NCBI RefSeq assembly: GCF_019279795.1
Contig: NC_056738.1
Location: forward strand, 476,789,488-476,853,487
Length of the DNA stretch: 64,000 nt
Direction: 5' to 3'
Origin: Protopterus annectens
Taxonomy: Eukaryota > Chordata > Ceratodontiformes > Protopteridae
Shown: one piece after another, positions 50,668-61,518 of the stretch
Layout of the letters: each line of letters starts with the position of its first letter
Numbering within the stretch: the first letter of the stretch is position 1
Notes under the pieces: model-generated
Seen by the model: only the letters and a program-made list of their open reading frames with translations
The model's database searches: none
What the model was told of the DNA's origin: nothing
Position numbers and translations under genes: made by a program

Positions 50668-50860
50668 GATTGATAGCTTAGAGGTTAAGGCACAGGATTA
50701 CCAACTGGTAGACCTGGGTTCAAAATCTGGTTTGGGCACAACTGGGTAAGAGCAGTATATGCAAAGAGGAATGGTCTGACAATCTATTTCCATAATATGT
50801 CACAAAAGCTCTATGGGGCCTACCCATAGAGTTGCTATATAAGTCGATTTTGAATCAAGG
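50668..50860 (+). mobile_element. tRNA-derived SINE
   Basis: The head gatagcttagaggttaaggc (box A: tagcttagaggttaagg) is followed 34 bases on by cctgggttcaaaatctgg (box B with one inserted a). The spacing fits a tRNA-derived RNA polymerase III promoter. The acceptor stem is not closed and unrelated sequence follows (cacaactgggtaagagcag), so it is a SINE and not a tRNA gene. The 3' end is unclear. Confidence 0.7.
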
Positions 50861-50869
50861 TCATCTAAC

Positions 50870-51890
50870 TTAGTTTGTGATAATTATTTTCATAATATGT
50901 TTTAATGTAGAATATGGCCACTGCTGATTTTAACTAGATGATTGCTGTATAGGACTAGAACATCTCTACTGTGTGAATTTTTATGGAAGTCATTTAATGG
51001 ATCCCTGTGTAAAACCTGGGCTCTTCAACAGTCCAGTTTATAAACAGCCTTTAAACCTTTATACAATACCTCAACTGACTTCTGAGAGGTAAATGATTCC
51101 AGATGAGGAGACTTGCATATCAGAACCATAGTACTTCAGAAACATATATACTGTTTTCCTGGTAGCAGAGCATCAAAGAATATTTACAAGAGTAATGGTT
51201 CTGATGACAACTCCAAGAACTATATGGCACAGATATTAAGGCAGTAATGCACTCCCATATTATTTTTCACATTAATTTAGATATTATGTTTGTTTCATCC
51301 TAAAATACATTCACAACAATAATAATCCTTTTAGTGGCAATACCAAAGAACTGAGAAAATGTATGGCAGCAGTAATGCCTCCAAATCTTTAGTTTTCCTT
51401 AGTTGGTTTAGCTGATGGTATACCTGGTACCTTTATTTAATTAGGTTTTCCATGATAACATTGCTGGGTTTTATTTCTATTTTAATATGCATTTATGATC
51501 ATAAACTGCTTTATGTTTGTGTTCTGCATTTTCAAATGTATTTCTTTGGACAATGTCTGTCAAAACGTTTCTGCTGTATTCTTGTGGATGGGTTGATAGT
51601 AAGACTCTAAGTTTGGAGTGGAAATTTTCTTTTGCTATGGAGACTGTTTTTGCTTCATGTTACTCACTTCCTGTCTCTTTCCACACTGCTTCATTTCCTC
51701 TTTTTGTAGTTTATGCTTATACTTTTAACAGGAAGTCATTATTATTTTTTTGTTTTGGTGGTCTTTTACATTTCTTGATGAGGTAATGCAGTTTTGAGGG
51801 TTTTTTTAGTGCTTTTATTACTGTAAAGTATATACAACTTGTATCACAGTACTGATTCCTGACAGTTTTGCACAAACCAGCCAAATGGTA
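50870..51890. other. Unassigned stretch before PLE-C
   Basis: A 89-codon frame at 51517-51786 has no recognisable motif. The region may contain the 5' leader or terminal repeat of the PLE starting near 51.9 kb. Confidence 0.4.
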
Positions 51891-51894
51891 GATT

Positions 51895-52776
51895 CTATAC
51901 TAGGAAGGAGGGTTTTATTGAGCAACAACAGAAATGGGAGCAGAGAAACAAATGGGAGAAACAAGTATATTACAAACTCGGCAACAGACGAAAATACAAC
52001 ATATCATCTATTTTGAATGGCAATACAAGGAAGGACTTTAAAAACTAGTTGACACATGATTTAACATTTTCTATAAGTCATGTACCTCTAGATGATGAAC
52101 AGATTAGTCTACAATAGAGACTCAAAAGTTTTGAAAATAAACTGAAAAAAATTAAAGTCACTACAGGTTGAAAATGCCTATTTGAAGGAATATTTAGTAC
52201 AATCAAAAATACCAAAGGGACTGAGATTGTAAAAGTTCCCCTTTGGAGTTTTTTATGGATCCAATGAATATTTTAGTCTTATTGAGATGTTTAAAAGGAA
52301 TGGCACTGAAGTGAAACCATTTTTTCTAAAATTTAATACTGAAAGAATTGCTGTGTTTATGAAAGGGGTTACAACACTAGAACAGGCTTACAACTGATTT
52401 ATTATTTCTTGAATATGAAAACAAGTTTAATAACATCTTTTTGTATGTAGACAAACATGTTGCTCAAGTGATAAAACAGAAAGAGAAAAAGTTACAGATG
52501 TACAGTAATGATTACAGAGATGGGAAGGCATACACCCTTAATAACAATGTAGGGTTGTACGAAGGTAGACATAGTGACAATGTAGATCAAGTGACAGAGC
52601 TTATACCTGAGGTAGAAGAAGAGAACCTTAATGACTATGATTATTTTTTAGAGGTTGAGGAGACTGGTGATTGGAACCAGTGGGTTGTGGATTCTCCAAA
52701 ACCCAGAAGATTGGAGAGAATGCAGAATATGAGTGAAAGAGTGCATTTTTTACCTCTGGCCCAACAGAGAACATGA
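51895..52776 (+). pseudogene. PLE-C ORF1, degraded
   Basis: Broken reading frames give EQQQKWEQRNKWEKQV at the start. A central segment (about 52205-52330) has KIPKGLRL, FGVFYGSNEYFSLIEM and FLKFNTERI, similar to the VPRGVRV region of PLE-1 ORF1. The intact final 111 codons (52441-52776) are charged and acidic (EVEEENLNDYDYFLEVEE). The stop codon overlaps the ORF2 start as ATGA at 52773-52776. Function unknown. Confidence 0.7.
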
Positions 52777-53226
52777 GGGAGGGGGAGAGTGAGTTACAGA
52801 GGGAGAGGACAGAACACCAAGTAGTACGACAACAGATAGAGGACAACAGACTAGAGTTTATAGAAAGGAAATATGATGGAAGAATGTTAAACCAGAATGG
52901 TTTTAATATCTTCAACTTCACAGAGAAGGAGATTAACAACACTTACTTTAACCTGTTTGAAGAGGGTTTTAAGTTTATTCTAAAACACAAAGGGAACATA
53001 GCAGAAAACATCATTAACTTAAAACTGTTCACTAGAAAGTCGAACCTTTCCTTTTTGAACAGAGACACAGTGAATCTGACGACATCAGTCATTTAGAAAG
53101 AAGACTACTTACAACCCCCATGCCGTAAGGCACTACAGATCTTTGAAAAAGCCTGTGAGGGGGACCTTTATACATTATATGGGAAAAAGATGAGAAGTTC
53201 CCAGAATCTAACTAATGAGGAACAGT
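52773..53226 (+). pseudogene. PLE-C ORF2, N-terminal part
   Basis: The frame starts at the ATG of the ATGA overlap, in the -1 frame relative to ORF1. It contains FNIFNFTEKEINN, FEEGFKFILKHKGN and NLKLFTRKSNLSF, matching the VYNLS / LNKGLNFVPS / DLRLFARK blocks of PLE-1 ORF2. A stop at 53094 is followed by FEKACEGDLYTLYG in a shifted frame. Beyond 53226 the sequence changes strand and family. Confidence 0.8.
53215..53226. repeat. Left target-site duplication of PLE-B
   Basis: atgaggaacagt here corresponds to atgaggaatggt at 62380-62391, with two mismatches. The PLE-C coding sequence is interrupted exactly between these copies. Confidence 0.65.
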
Positions 53227-53368
53227 AAATGTAGAAAAATGAGCAAAGTACCTGGCTAAATCTAGTGTAAAGCACAGCCGTAATTGAGAAATTCCAGAAA
53301 TCACAGCAAAACACCATAACACATAGCTCGGGCCAAAAATATTTAATTGGAAGTAGTAAAACTGTAAT

Positions 53369-53399
53369 AAGCACTTTCACAATAAAATTGCTTCATCAG
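53369..53399 (-). ncRNA. Hammerhead-like motif in PLE-B 3' end
   Basis: On the minus strand: CTGATGA, an extra A, the hairpin GCAAT-TTT-ATTGT (5 pairs including one G-U), then GAAAGTGCTT. The layout is the same as in PLE-1, and AGUGCU can pair with itself allowing wobbles. A convincing stem I is not seen (only three pairs including a wobble), so this copy is probably inactive. Confidence 0.45.
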
Positions 53400-53759
53400 A
53401 CTGCCATTAACAAAATACACCAAATAGATATAGTACTGAACAGCCTATCAGCCCTATCCAATTAATAATAGCCAATGAAATCTTACAGTTAATCAAGCCA
53501 TGTAAAAGCATCATCACTCATTTAAAAAAATACATATAATAACAAAAAAAAAATAAAAGGTAAAAAAATAAGAAAAGGTGGGGGGGGGGAATAACCCACT
53601 TATAAATCAATGCTTCAGCCTACATGCCTGTAGGAAAGGTTTCAATGTAACTGCATCATTTATTCCTGGTATTCTAAAAGCCCCAACCTGAAGAATCCAC
53701 TTCTGTTCAACCGACTATGTCACCCCCTCTGATATTGTCAGTAACCACTTCTAGCATAA

Positions 53760-55353
53760 AAAATCAAACATGTTGTGGACCAAATTCTGCAACTTTTTTG
53801 CTAAGGCACTGCTTTCTTTCCCATTCCTAATATTGCTAATATGTTCTAAAATAAGCTCTTTAAAATAGAGCGATTAGCCTTTCTGATATAATACACATGG
53901 CAGAACATACAGTAGCTAAAATAGACTACATTGTGGGTCCTGCAATCAGCACAGAACTTACACTCTATTTGGAAACCTCGCTAGGGTAACTATAGCTGGG
54001 TCCCACATGTATGTGACTACATGCAGAGCATCCCCTACAGGAATAAGTCCCAATTCTCTGTGAATCAACAAAAGTGCCATATTTATAAGGTCTATATCAA
54101 AGTTGTCTCTTTAGTGATAAATTATTCCTAAAGGTAAAGAGGGGCTTATCTCCAACTATTTCCCTGGGCTGATCTGACACTTGTAATATATTCCAGTTTT
54201 TCTTAAATATATCACAGAAAACACTGACATCATTGGAGTATGTCAGTTGAATTCTGATATCATTGTAGTCAGTACTCTGACTCTTATTCTGAGTATTCAC
54301 TACATCAGAACAATAGGGTCTACCCTTAGAGTCTCACTCTTTAAGACACTGATCAATACAGTCATCCAAGTCTCTCACTGTATAACCCCTAAATAGAAAC
54401 TCCCTTTTAAGTTGCTGTAAGGCTACCCTCATCTGGGTATTCTCACTATGTAGCCTCATTATTCTCAGAACCTGCCCCCTTACCACGTTCCTGGCAACAT
54501 GTCTAGGATGCATACTATTTTTGTGTAAGAGGGCATTCTTACGTGTAGGTTTCCTATATAAACTGGTACTCACAGATCCAAGATCTGTCTTCCTAACAGT
54601 CACATCAAGAAAATGTATTTGTTCTCTTGAGTACAGACAAGTGAATCTCAAAAAATATGTTGTATTCTGCAGATATTCCACAAACTCATGAAGTAGTTGG
54701 AGTGACCCTCCCCATAGAAAAAATATATCATCCACAAACCTGGTGTACCAGATGACATAACTGGAGAAATCATTATTAAGCAGCACTTGTGTTTCTTCCC
54801 ATTGAGCAAGAACTAAGTTGGCATAGCTATTGGCACATGCTGTGCCTATAGCTATGCTAACGTTCTGAAGATAGAACTCATCTTTGAACAAAAAATATAT
54901 TATTCTCTAAAATGATGTCCAAAAGGATACAGATTAAATTCACTTTGTCATTAACAAAAGCATTTCTACCCGTTAAGAATTCCCTGATATTATCTACACC
55001 CCAGGTGTTAGGGATGACTGTAAAAAGAGACTATATATCTATGGTCACAAAAATATATTCACTTTTGATACCAGTAACTTTACCATATAACACTTTCAAA
55101 AACACTTACTCACACTATCTAAAACAGGACAAAGGGTCTTCTCTATAGACATTGATAGTGGTTCAGTTGCCCACCCTACACTAGACATTATAGGTCTCAT
55201 GGGTGGGTTGATCATTTCCTTATGTGTTTTGGGTAAGTCATATAGTATAGGAACTGTGGGATGCTCAACGGTAAAGCATTTAAACAAGTCTTCAGAAATA
55301 GAGCCACACATTAACAAATCAAACACTGAGAATGACACTTTCTCTGTAATTCC
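53760..55353 (-). pseudogene. PLE-B ORF2, RT palm to GIY-YIG
   Basis: The frame enters with KVSFSVFDLLMCGSISED, LPKTHK and MRPIMSSVGWA (55353-55096). A degraded stretch follows. The long block 54891-54334 has IGTACANSYANLVLAQWEE, WYTRFVDDIFFLWGG with the catalytic Asp pair, IHFLDVTV and RHVARNVVRGQVLRI. A stop is followed by the connector (54300-54097) with KKNWNILQV and EIVGDKPLF. Beyond it a Cys cluster (SCRGCSACSHI) and a worn GIY-YIG domain (MCIISERL..., about 54090-53760) can be read with several stops. This copy is older than PLE-A. Confidence 0.85.
55239..55353. repeat. Left copy of a 115 bp target duplication around PLE-A
   Basis: Runs from catatagtataggaac to gtaattcc and aligns without gaps to 61404-61518, with four mismatches. 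It is RT coding sequence of PLE-B and marks the insertion site of the PLE-A tandem. Confidence 0.9.
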
Positions 55354-55502
55354 GAACAACTCCAACTGAAACAAGACAAACTGCTGAAATGAAGCCTGCA
55401 GATAAATTCACTTTGAATCCAACCGATAAATACTCCAAATGAAGGAAAACAACTCTGTAAAAAGCTAAAAGATATCAATTTATTTAAGCCACAAACCAAT
55501 GT

Positions 55503-55538
55503 AGCTTTTCATCGGCAATTTTTCACCAGCTTCTTCAG
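55503..55538 (-). ncRNA. Hammerhead-like motif in PLE-A unit 3
   Basis: CTGAAGA, an extra A, GCTGGT-loop-GCCGAT, then GAAAAGCTA on the minus strand. Two changes relative to the copy at 60293 leave a wobble and a C/A mismatch in the hairpin, so pairing is weakened. Confidence 0.35.
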
Positions 55539-55968
55539 AAATTTAAAATATCACGCCACTAACGTGGTGTACTTTAATATTCTTTAAAATGACATGTGAT
55601 CAACACACCCTCTTTCATTCAAGTGTAAAAGTGCAAGTAAAACATTTGGTTAAAATCTAATATATTCTAATATAACATATACCAATTACTTATCTGTTGT
55701 TCGTTGCTTGGAAAATCACCATTGGATACAGTAAGACCCCCCCCAGTCATTTCCAAAAATAGCAACATTAAAGCGGCAAACATTCAAACTACTATTGGTT
55801 AAAATACTAAATTATTAAAGTGAATTGTTAATTCCACTTAAAAATAAACTCTTCAACTTACTAAAACAAACTAACTGATACACAACTACATAAAGTAAAC
55901 TCAAAACTTATATCTATATCTAACCTGAACAAATGTAAATATGTAAATATGGGTATATGTGTACATAT

Positions 55969-55974
<6 letters not shown>

Positions 55975-56027
<53 letters not shown>
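55975..56027. repeat. CA microsatellite of PLE-A unit 3
   Basis: Pure CA run about 40 bp downstream of the ORF2 stop (minus strand), at the same position as the CA run of unit 2 and the TA run of unit 1. Confidence 0.97.
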
Positions 56028-56033
<6 letters not shown>

Positions 56034-56485
56034 AAATCATCTTCTCAATACAAAATTCCCATCATGTTTTACCTATCCAAACTTTTCAATTTTAATACAC
56101 TGTTAATAGACAGCATGCTATTTAAACCTGGGAAATGGTAGGCTTCTAATTTTAACTGCCACATCAATTCCTTAAGTTCCAACATCAATGATTCAGGACC
56201 ACCCCTATTATCCGGAAATAACTGATCTATGACCATGAAATAAAATTCATGGTCAGGGTTCTCCTTGATGTGCTTCACCAAAGCATTATCCATTTTCTCT
56301 TTCTTGATAGCATATAAATGTTCATATAGGCGCTCTTGTAACCTCTGGTCCGTTTTTCCTACATAATATACAGGACACAACGAACATTTGGCCAGATAAA
56401 CCACATGTCCAGTTGAACAATTAAATCTCTCCTTGATGTTACCTGAACAATGTAAATATGTAAATATGGGTATATGTGTACATAT

Positions 56486-56491
<6 letters not shown>

Positions 56492-56554
<63 letters not shown>
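56492..56554. repeat. CA microsatellite of PLE-A unit 2
   Basis: Pure CA run with identical flanks (atatatacacac / tatataaaatcatcttctc) to the tract in unit 3. Confidence 0.97.
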
Positions 56555-56562
<8 letters not shown>

Positions 56563-56597
56563 AAATCATCTTCTCAATACAAAATTCCCATCATGTT

Positions 56598-58918
56598 CTA
56601 CCTATCCAAACTTTTCAATTTTAATACACTGTTAATAGACAGCATGCTATTTAAACCTGGGAAATGGTAGGCTTCTAATTTTAACTGCCACATCAATTCC
56701 TTAAGTTCCAACATCAATGATTCAGGACCACCCCTATTATCCGGAAATAACTGATCTATGACCATGAAATAAAATTCATGGTCAGGGTTCTCCTTGATGT
56801 GCTTCACCAAAGCATTATCCATTTTCTCTTTCTTGATAGCATATAAATGTTCATATAGGCGCTCTTGTAACCTCTGGTCTGCTTTTCCTACATAATATAC
56901 AGGACACAACGAACATTTGGCCAGATAAACCACATGTCCAGTTGAACAATTAAATCTCTCCTTGATGTTATATTTGATATCTCTAATCGTGAAATAGGTG
57001 TCTGCTTTAATAAACTGGCAATATTTATACATACTGCATTTATACATGCCAGTTCTAGCTATAAGGCTCTTAGGTTTCATTTCCAGGATGTTCTTAATAT
57101 TAGGGCCTCTCCTAAAGATAACTTTAGGATAGGATCCTAACTGGGAAAAGCCTAGATATTCTGAAGTAAGTAGACACCAATTCTTCTTAATGATTGAAAC
57201 TATTTCTCTCACATCCATATTAAAAGTAGTGATGAAACTGCATGCGTAGATACTACTGGTATAAATGTTTTGTGGAAACGAAGTAGGTTCTACAGTAGAA
57301 TGGCTCAAGATGGGAAGAAATAAGCCATTTTCCCTTTTAGAACAAACCTCATTGCACATTTCCATAATGAGGCTCTCTGGATAGCCCCTATTGGCAAAAA
57401 GGTTTTGAATAAAATGGCATTCCTCTTGGAAATCACTTTCTCTCGACACCATTCTAGCCGCCCTGACCAACTGGCCTTTGACTATCGATTTCTTTTGATG
57501 GAGTGGGTGATTATTGTTGAAGTGCAAATAGGAGTTTGAGAATGTGGTCTTTCGATGTATTTTGGCTAAAAAAAACCCCTGGAATGTATCCATAAACAAG
57601 TCCACATCTAAATATGCAATCCTTTCCTTTGAAAAATTTGAAGTAAATTTCAAAAATTCGGTGGAGTTGTTAAAACTTTGAACTAGGGAATCTGCCACTT
57701 CCTTGTCCCCTTTTAAGATGATAAAAATGTCATCTAAAAATCGGGTATATAGTAAAGCTTTTTCTTGTATTATGGCATTAGGAAAAACAAATTCCTTCTC
57801 CCAGAAAGCCATCACCAAATTGGCCACACTGGCACCACAATGAGATCCCATAGGTACCCCTATCAGTTGGTGAAACCATCGGTTGTTGAATGAAAAGAAA
57901 TTACATGTTAGAATGATATCCAAGAGTTTTCTAACCATCATAATTTCTTTGGTTGGTGCTTTTTAGGTAATCATGATTGCTTGGATCCATTCCACCACCA
58001 CATCATGAGGGATAGATGAATATAGATATATCACATCGACAGTTAGAAAGTGGCTATCTGTACTGAATGGAATTGTACCAACTTTAGCCAGAAATGACCA
58101 TGAATCCTTCAAAATGTGGGCTTCACTGGATACATATTTCTTAAGGATTGTATCCACCACCTTAGCCGCAGCATATGTCATGCTACCTTTTGCACTAACC
58201 AATTGATGCATAGGAGGATCCTGGATGTTTTTACGGATCTTTGGATTACCGAAAAGAACTGGTATTTTTGGATTAGATGTAAAGATGAAATTAAAAACAT
58301 CCAGATCGATGACCTCATTGATGAACATGTTATCAAAATAGGAACGAACCTGAGCTATATTTATATTTAGCTCATTTCTAGATATCTCTCTATACGTATC
58401 AGAGGCCAAGGTAGCTGACATTCTGTTGGTATAATCATCAATCTCCATTGCCACCAAACCACCCCCTTTATCTGGCTGCATAACTCTAACTATAGAGTTG
58501 CATACTAGATCCAGTAAAGAGTTCTCCTTTTTAGTGGTGCTGTGATGGACAGCACATCTGGAATAAAGTCAAAAACGGATATCCAAATCACACAGCTGTT
58601 CAAAAATACTCAAGGAGGGGTGTAAGGGGGGATTATAAGTACTAGATATGTAAAAATATTTATTCAGGGTAGACTGATCCCCTAGCAGCAGATGTAAATT
58701 TAGCTTTCTCACAAAAAGCTTTAAATCTAATATGGTTTTGGCCACACAAGCCCTCCGGGTTGGAACAAAAGATAAACTCTTGGCCAAAAAGTCAACCAAT
58801 GGTTGTGAAAAAACAAAATTGGAATAATTGAAGATTTTAAAATCCTTCCCTGTATTAAATATTATCTCATATGGTGGATGATCAACAGATGTAAAATCAT
58901 TCGTAATCTTGGTTAATT
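56598..58918 (-). pseudogene. PLE-A ORF2: reverse transcriptase plus GIY-YIG endonuclease
   Basis: About 773 codons in one frame with two in-frame stops (TGA at 58569, TAA at 57963). It opens across the ORF1 stop with EELTKITNDF, then FNYSN and LAKSLSFVPTR. The RT follows with MQPDKGGGLVAMEIDDY, GNPKIRK, LTVDVIYLYSSIP with the first Asp, IGVPMGSHCGASVANLV, and LLYTRFLDDIFIILKG with the Asp pair. IAYLDVDLF and HPLHQKKSIVKGQLVRAAR complete the RT region. The connector has a reduced Cys cluster (MYKCSMYKYCQF). The endonuclease has HVVYLAKCSLCPVYYVGKA, LQERLYEHL and, near the end, the LMLELKELMW Glu region. Apart from the two stops it is nearly intact. Confidence 0.95.
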
Positions 58919-60121
58919 CCTCCTGGTCCAGTGTCTGTTCCTGTTCTTCTGGTTCGGTGACTGCTGTGGTGGCAAGGCTGGGTTCTGAAAATTTGCCCTC
59001 TCAGATTCATGTGGGGGGTTAGTTGACTTAGATTGTAGGGCTAAGTGGACACTCCTTCTGATCTGATTTTCTTGATCTGGCCCTCCAGGTGGTAATTTGA
59101 GGGCCTCATCCTGATCTTGATTAAATAACTTGGAAACGGGCTCTTGGTTTCCACTCGGGTTATCAGACACTCGAGAGGAAAACCCCTTATAATTATCTTG
59201 GGATTTAGGGGGCTTAGGATAAGCCACCTCATCCTTATAAGCTTTAATATCTCTTTGAAGTTTCTTAATTTTAGTGGTAGTAATTTTAGAAATGTGTTGA
59301 TCAATACTCGTATAGATCCGGTCGTAATCATATCTATACCTCAGGAAGTTTACATCCTGCTTGATTACCTCATCCAATTCAGTTATCTCTTCTGTCAGGG
59401 TCTTGACTGCCTCCTGATAGTGTTTACTAACTAAGTTGAGAGGTTCTGACCCATGCCTGTCGAAAAGTAAAAGGAGTTCCTTCTGAAAGGTAGAACCATC
59501 CTCTAACCCTGTTGGGTACTGCTAGGAACAAAGGCTCTTAGTTACTATTTTGGAGCACTGGCATTCACCAAAATAGGCGACCTCCAGTTGTAGTTTCCTG
59601 AGTTTAATAAGTTTTCGATCAAAGGCATTTAGTTTATTAGGCAAATCTGTGCCTTTTACGAGGCTTGGGTTAGATCCAATGTTGTCCTTAGAGTTGTAAA
59701 GTGGAAATGGACGTTTTAACCATTGATTTAAATTAGGCTGTATTCCACCTTGGTCCATCCCTGCTGAGCTTGCAACATTGATGGTAACTGTATCCCTTTG
59801 TTTGTTCTGGCTCGGTTCAACAGGATTAACTGTTGCTCCTGCCCCTTCTCCATTATATCTATATTGCGGTAAGCTGTTGTTTACGTTATCAACAAATCTG
59901 CCAGCTTCTGTTGCTGCAAGAAGAAACTCCTGAGACCCAACCGGCTCGTCATTTGAGGGCTGTGTTGAAATAAAACAGGAACCTGTCATGGTCTGCGAGG
60001 ATCAGATAATGTCATCAACTTGCTGGGATAGTGTATCAACCTTCTGAGTTAGTAGGTTGATTAAAAGAGTTAAATCCCCCGCTTCCGTATTTGGCATAGC
60101 TTCTGGTGTTGTGATCGACAT
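58913..60121 (-). pseudogene. PLE-A ORF1 (about 402 codons, two in-frame stops)
   Basis: I chose the ATG at 60121 because it is the first in this frame after the terminal repeat and begins a sequence without repeat character (MSITTPEAMPNTEAGDLTLL). A short coiled-coil-like segment (LLTQKVDTLSQQVDD) follows. Stops lie at 60002 and 59522. The middle contains KLNAFDRKLIKLRKLQLEV, YPTGL and ELLLLFDRHGSEPLNLVSKHY, comparable in order to the VPRGVRV / LLKKWQDLNLELSYKY region of PLE-1. The ending has KIKKLQRDIKAYK, as in PLE-1 (KQRKLTRDFQDFK), and a Gln/Asn/Arg-rich basic tail (NQKNRNRHWTRRN). Function unknown. Confidence 0.75.
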
Positions 60122-60292
60122 TGCTTCAGAACAAAAAACCACTGAACGACTCCAACTGAAAGAAGACAAACTGCTGAAATGAAGCCTGCAGATAAATTCA
60201 CCTCGAATCCAACCGATAAATACTCCAAATGAAGGAAAACAACGCTGTAAAAAGCTAGAAGATATCAATTTATTTAAGCCACAAACCAATGT

Positions 60293-60328
60293 AGCTTTTC
60301 GTCGGCAATTTTTCACCAACTTCTTCAG
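60293..60328 (-). ncRNA. Hammerhead-like motif in PLE-A unit 1 terminal repeat
   Basis: CTGAAGA, an extra A, GTTGGT-loop(GAAAAATT)-GCCGAC (6 pairs with two wobbles), then GAAAAGCTA on the minus strand. The layout equals PLE-1 although the stem sequences are unrelated. The flanks do not form an obvious stem I. Confidence 0.45.
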
Positions 60329-60769
60329 AAATTTAAAATATCACGCCACTAACGTGGTGTACTTTGATATTCTTTAAAATGACATGTGATCAACACACCC
60401 TCTTTCATCCAAGTGTAAAAGTGCAGGGTAAAACATTTGGTTAAAATATAATATATTCTAATATAACATATACCAATTATTTAACTGTTGTTCGCTGCTT
60501 GGAAAATCACTGTTGGATACAATAAGACCCCCCCCCCCCCGGTCATTTCCAAAAATAGCAACATTAAAGCGGCAAATTATTAAAGTGAATTGTTAATTCC
60601 ACTTAAAAATAAACTCTTCAGCTTACTAAAACAAACTAACTGATACACAACTACATAAAGTAAACTCAAAACTTATATCTATATCTAACCCGAACAAATG
60701 TAAATATGTAAATATGTGTCCATGTGTACATATACATATATGCACACACACACATATATAGGTAAAAAC

Positions 60770-60951
<182 letters not shown>

Positions 60952-61403
60952 CATCTTCTCAATACAAAATTCCCATCATGTTCTACCTCTCCAAACTTCT
61001 CAGTTTTAATACACTGTTAATAGACAGCATGCTATTTAAACCTGGGAAATGGCAGGCTTCTAATTTTAACTGCCACATCAATTTCTTAAGTTCCAACATC
61101 AATGATTCAGGACCACCCCATTATCCGGAAATAACTGATCTATGACCATGAAATAAAATTCATGGTCAGGGTTCTCCTTGATGTGCTTTGCCAAAGCATT
61201 ATCCATTTTCTCTTTCTTGATTGCATATAAATGTTCATACAGGCGCTCTTGTAACCTCCAGTCCATTCTGCCTACATAATATACAGGACACAATGAACAT
61301 TTGGCCAGATAAACCACATGTCCACTTGAACAATTAAATCTCCCCTTGATGTTATATTTGATATCTCTAATCGTGAAATAGGTGCCTGCTTTAACAAAAT
61401 GGC

Positions 61404-61518
61404 CATATAGTATAGGAACTGTGGGATGCTCAACGGTAAAGCATTTAAAGAAGTCTTCAGAAATAGAGCCACACATTAACAAATAAAACACTGAGAATGA
61501 CACTTTCTCCATAATTCC
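61404..61518. repeat. Right copy of the 115 bp target duplication around PLE-A
   Basis: Gap-free match to 55239-55353 with four differences. PLE-B sequence continues to its right. Confidence 0.9.

Larger units (their letters stand above)
51895..53226 (+). mobile_element. PLE-C, left part (ORF1 and start of ORF2)
   Basis: The left portion of a plus-strand Penelope-like element, split by the insertion of PLE-B. The coding frame stops at the start of the RT, and the missing RT and GIY-YIG sequence resumes at 62392. The break falls at the same point of the protein on both sides (NLTNEEQ on the left, LLEALSSDK on the right). A related 12 bp segment (atgaggaacagt / atgaggaatggt) occurs at both junctions. 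It is the oldest of the nested elements and carries the most stops. Confidence 0.85.
53227..55353 (-). mobile_element. PLE-B, 3' part
   Basis: The minus-strand PLE inserted in PLE-C. This part holds the RT palm to GIY-YIG, the 3' UTR and a hammerhead-like motif at 53399-53369. It is separated from its 5' part (61519-62379) by the PLE-A insertion. The terminal bases after the motif (ATGGTGTTTTGCTGTGATTT, GGAATTTCTCA) resemble the last bases of PLE-1 (ATGGTGTATCCTGACTACTG, CAATTTCTA), which helps place the 3' end. Confidence 0.85.
55354..56449 (-). mobile_element. PLE-A unit 3 (5' truncated)
   Basis: Begins inside the GIY-YIG domain (NIKERFNCSTGHVVYLAKC) directly after the truncated 3' UTR of unit 2; the joint at about 56449 reads ttcaggt|aacatcaagg on the minus strand. 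The coding sequence ends with LKSLDR at 56069 and is followed by a CA tract (55975-56027), the AT-rich 3' UTR and the terminal repeat. It ends with TTTCAGTTGGAGTTGTTC at the 115 bp duplication. Confidence 0.88.

Noticed and set aside
50668-50745. Functional tRNA gene
   Set aside because: Box A and B are present but the acceptor stem is not closed, and one base is inserted in box B. A SINE head explains it better.
53573-53590. G-rich run near 53580 (and C-rich run near 60527) as regulatory quadruplex
   Set aside because: Single homopolymer-like runs without the repeated spaced G-tracts that would support the claim.
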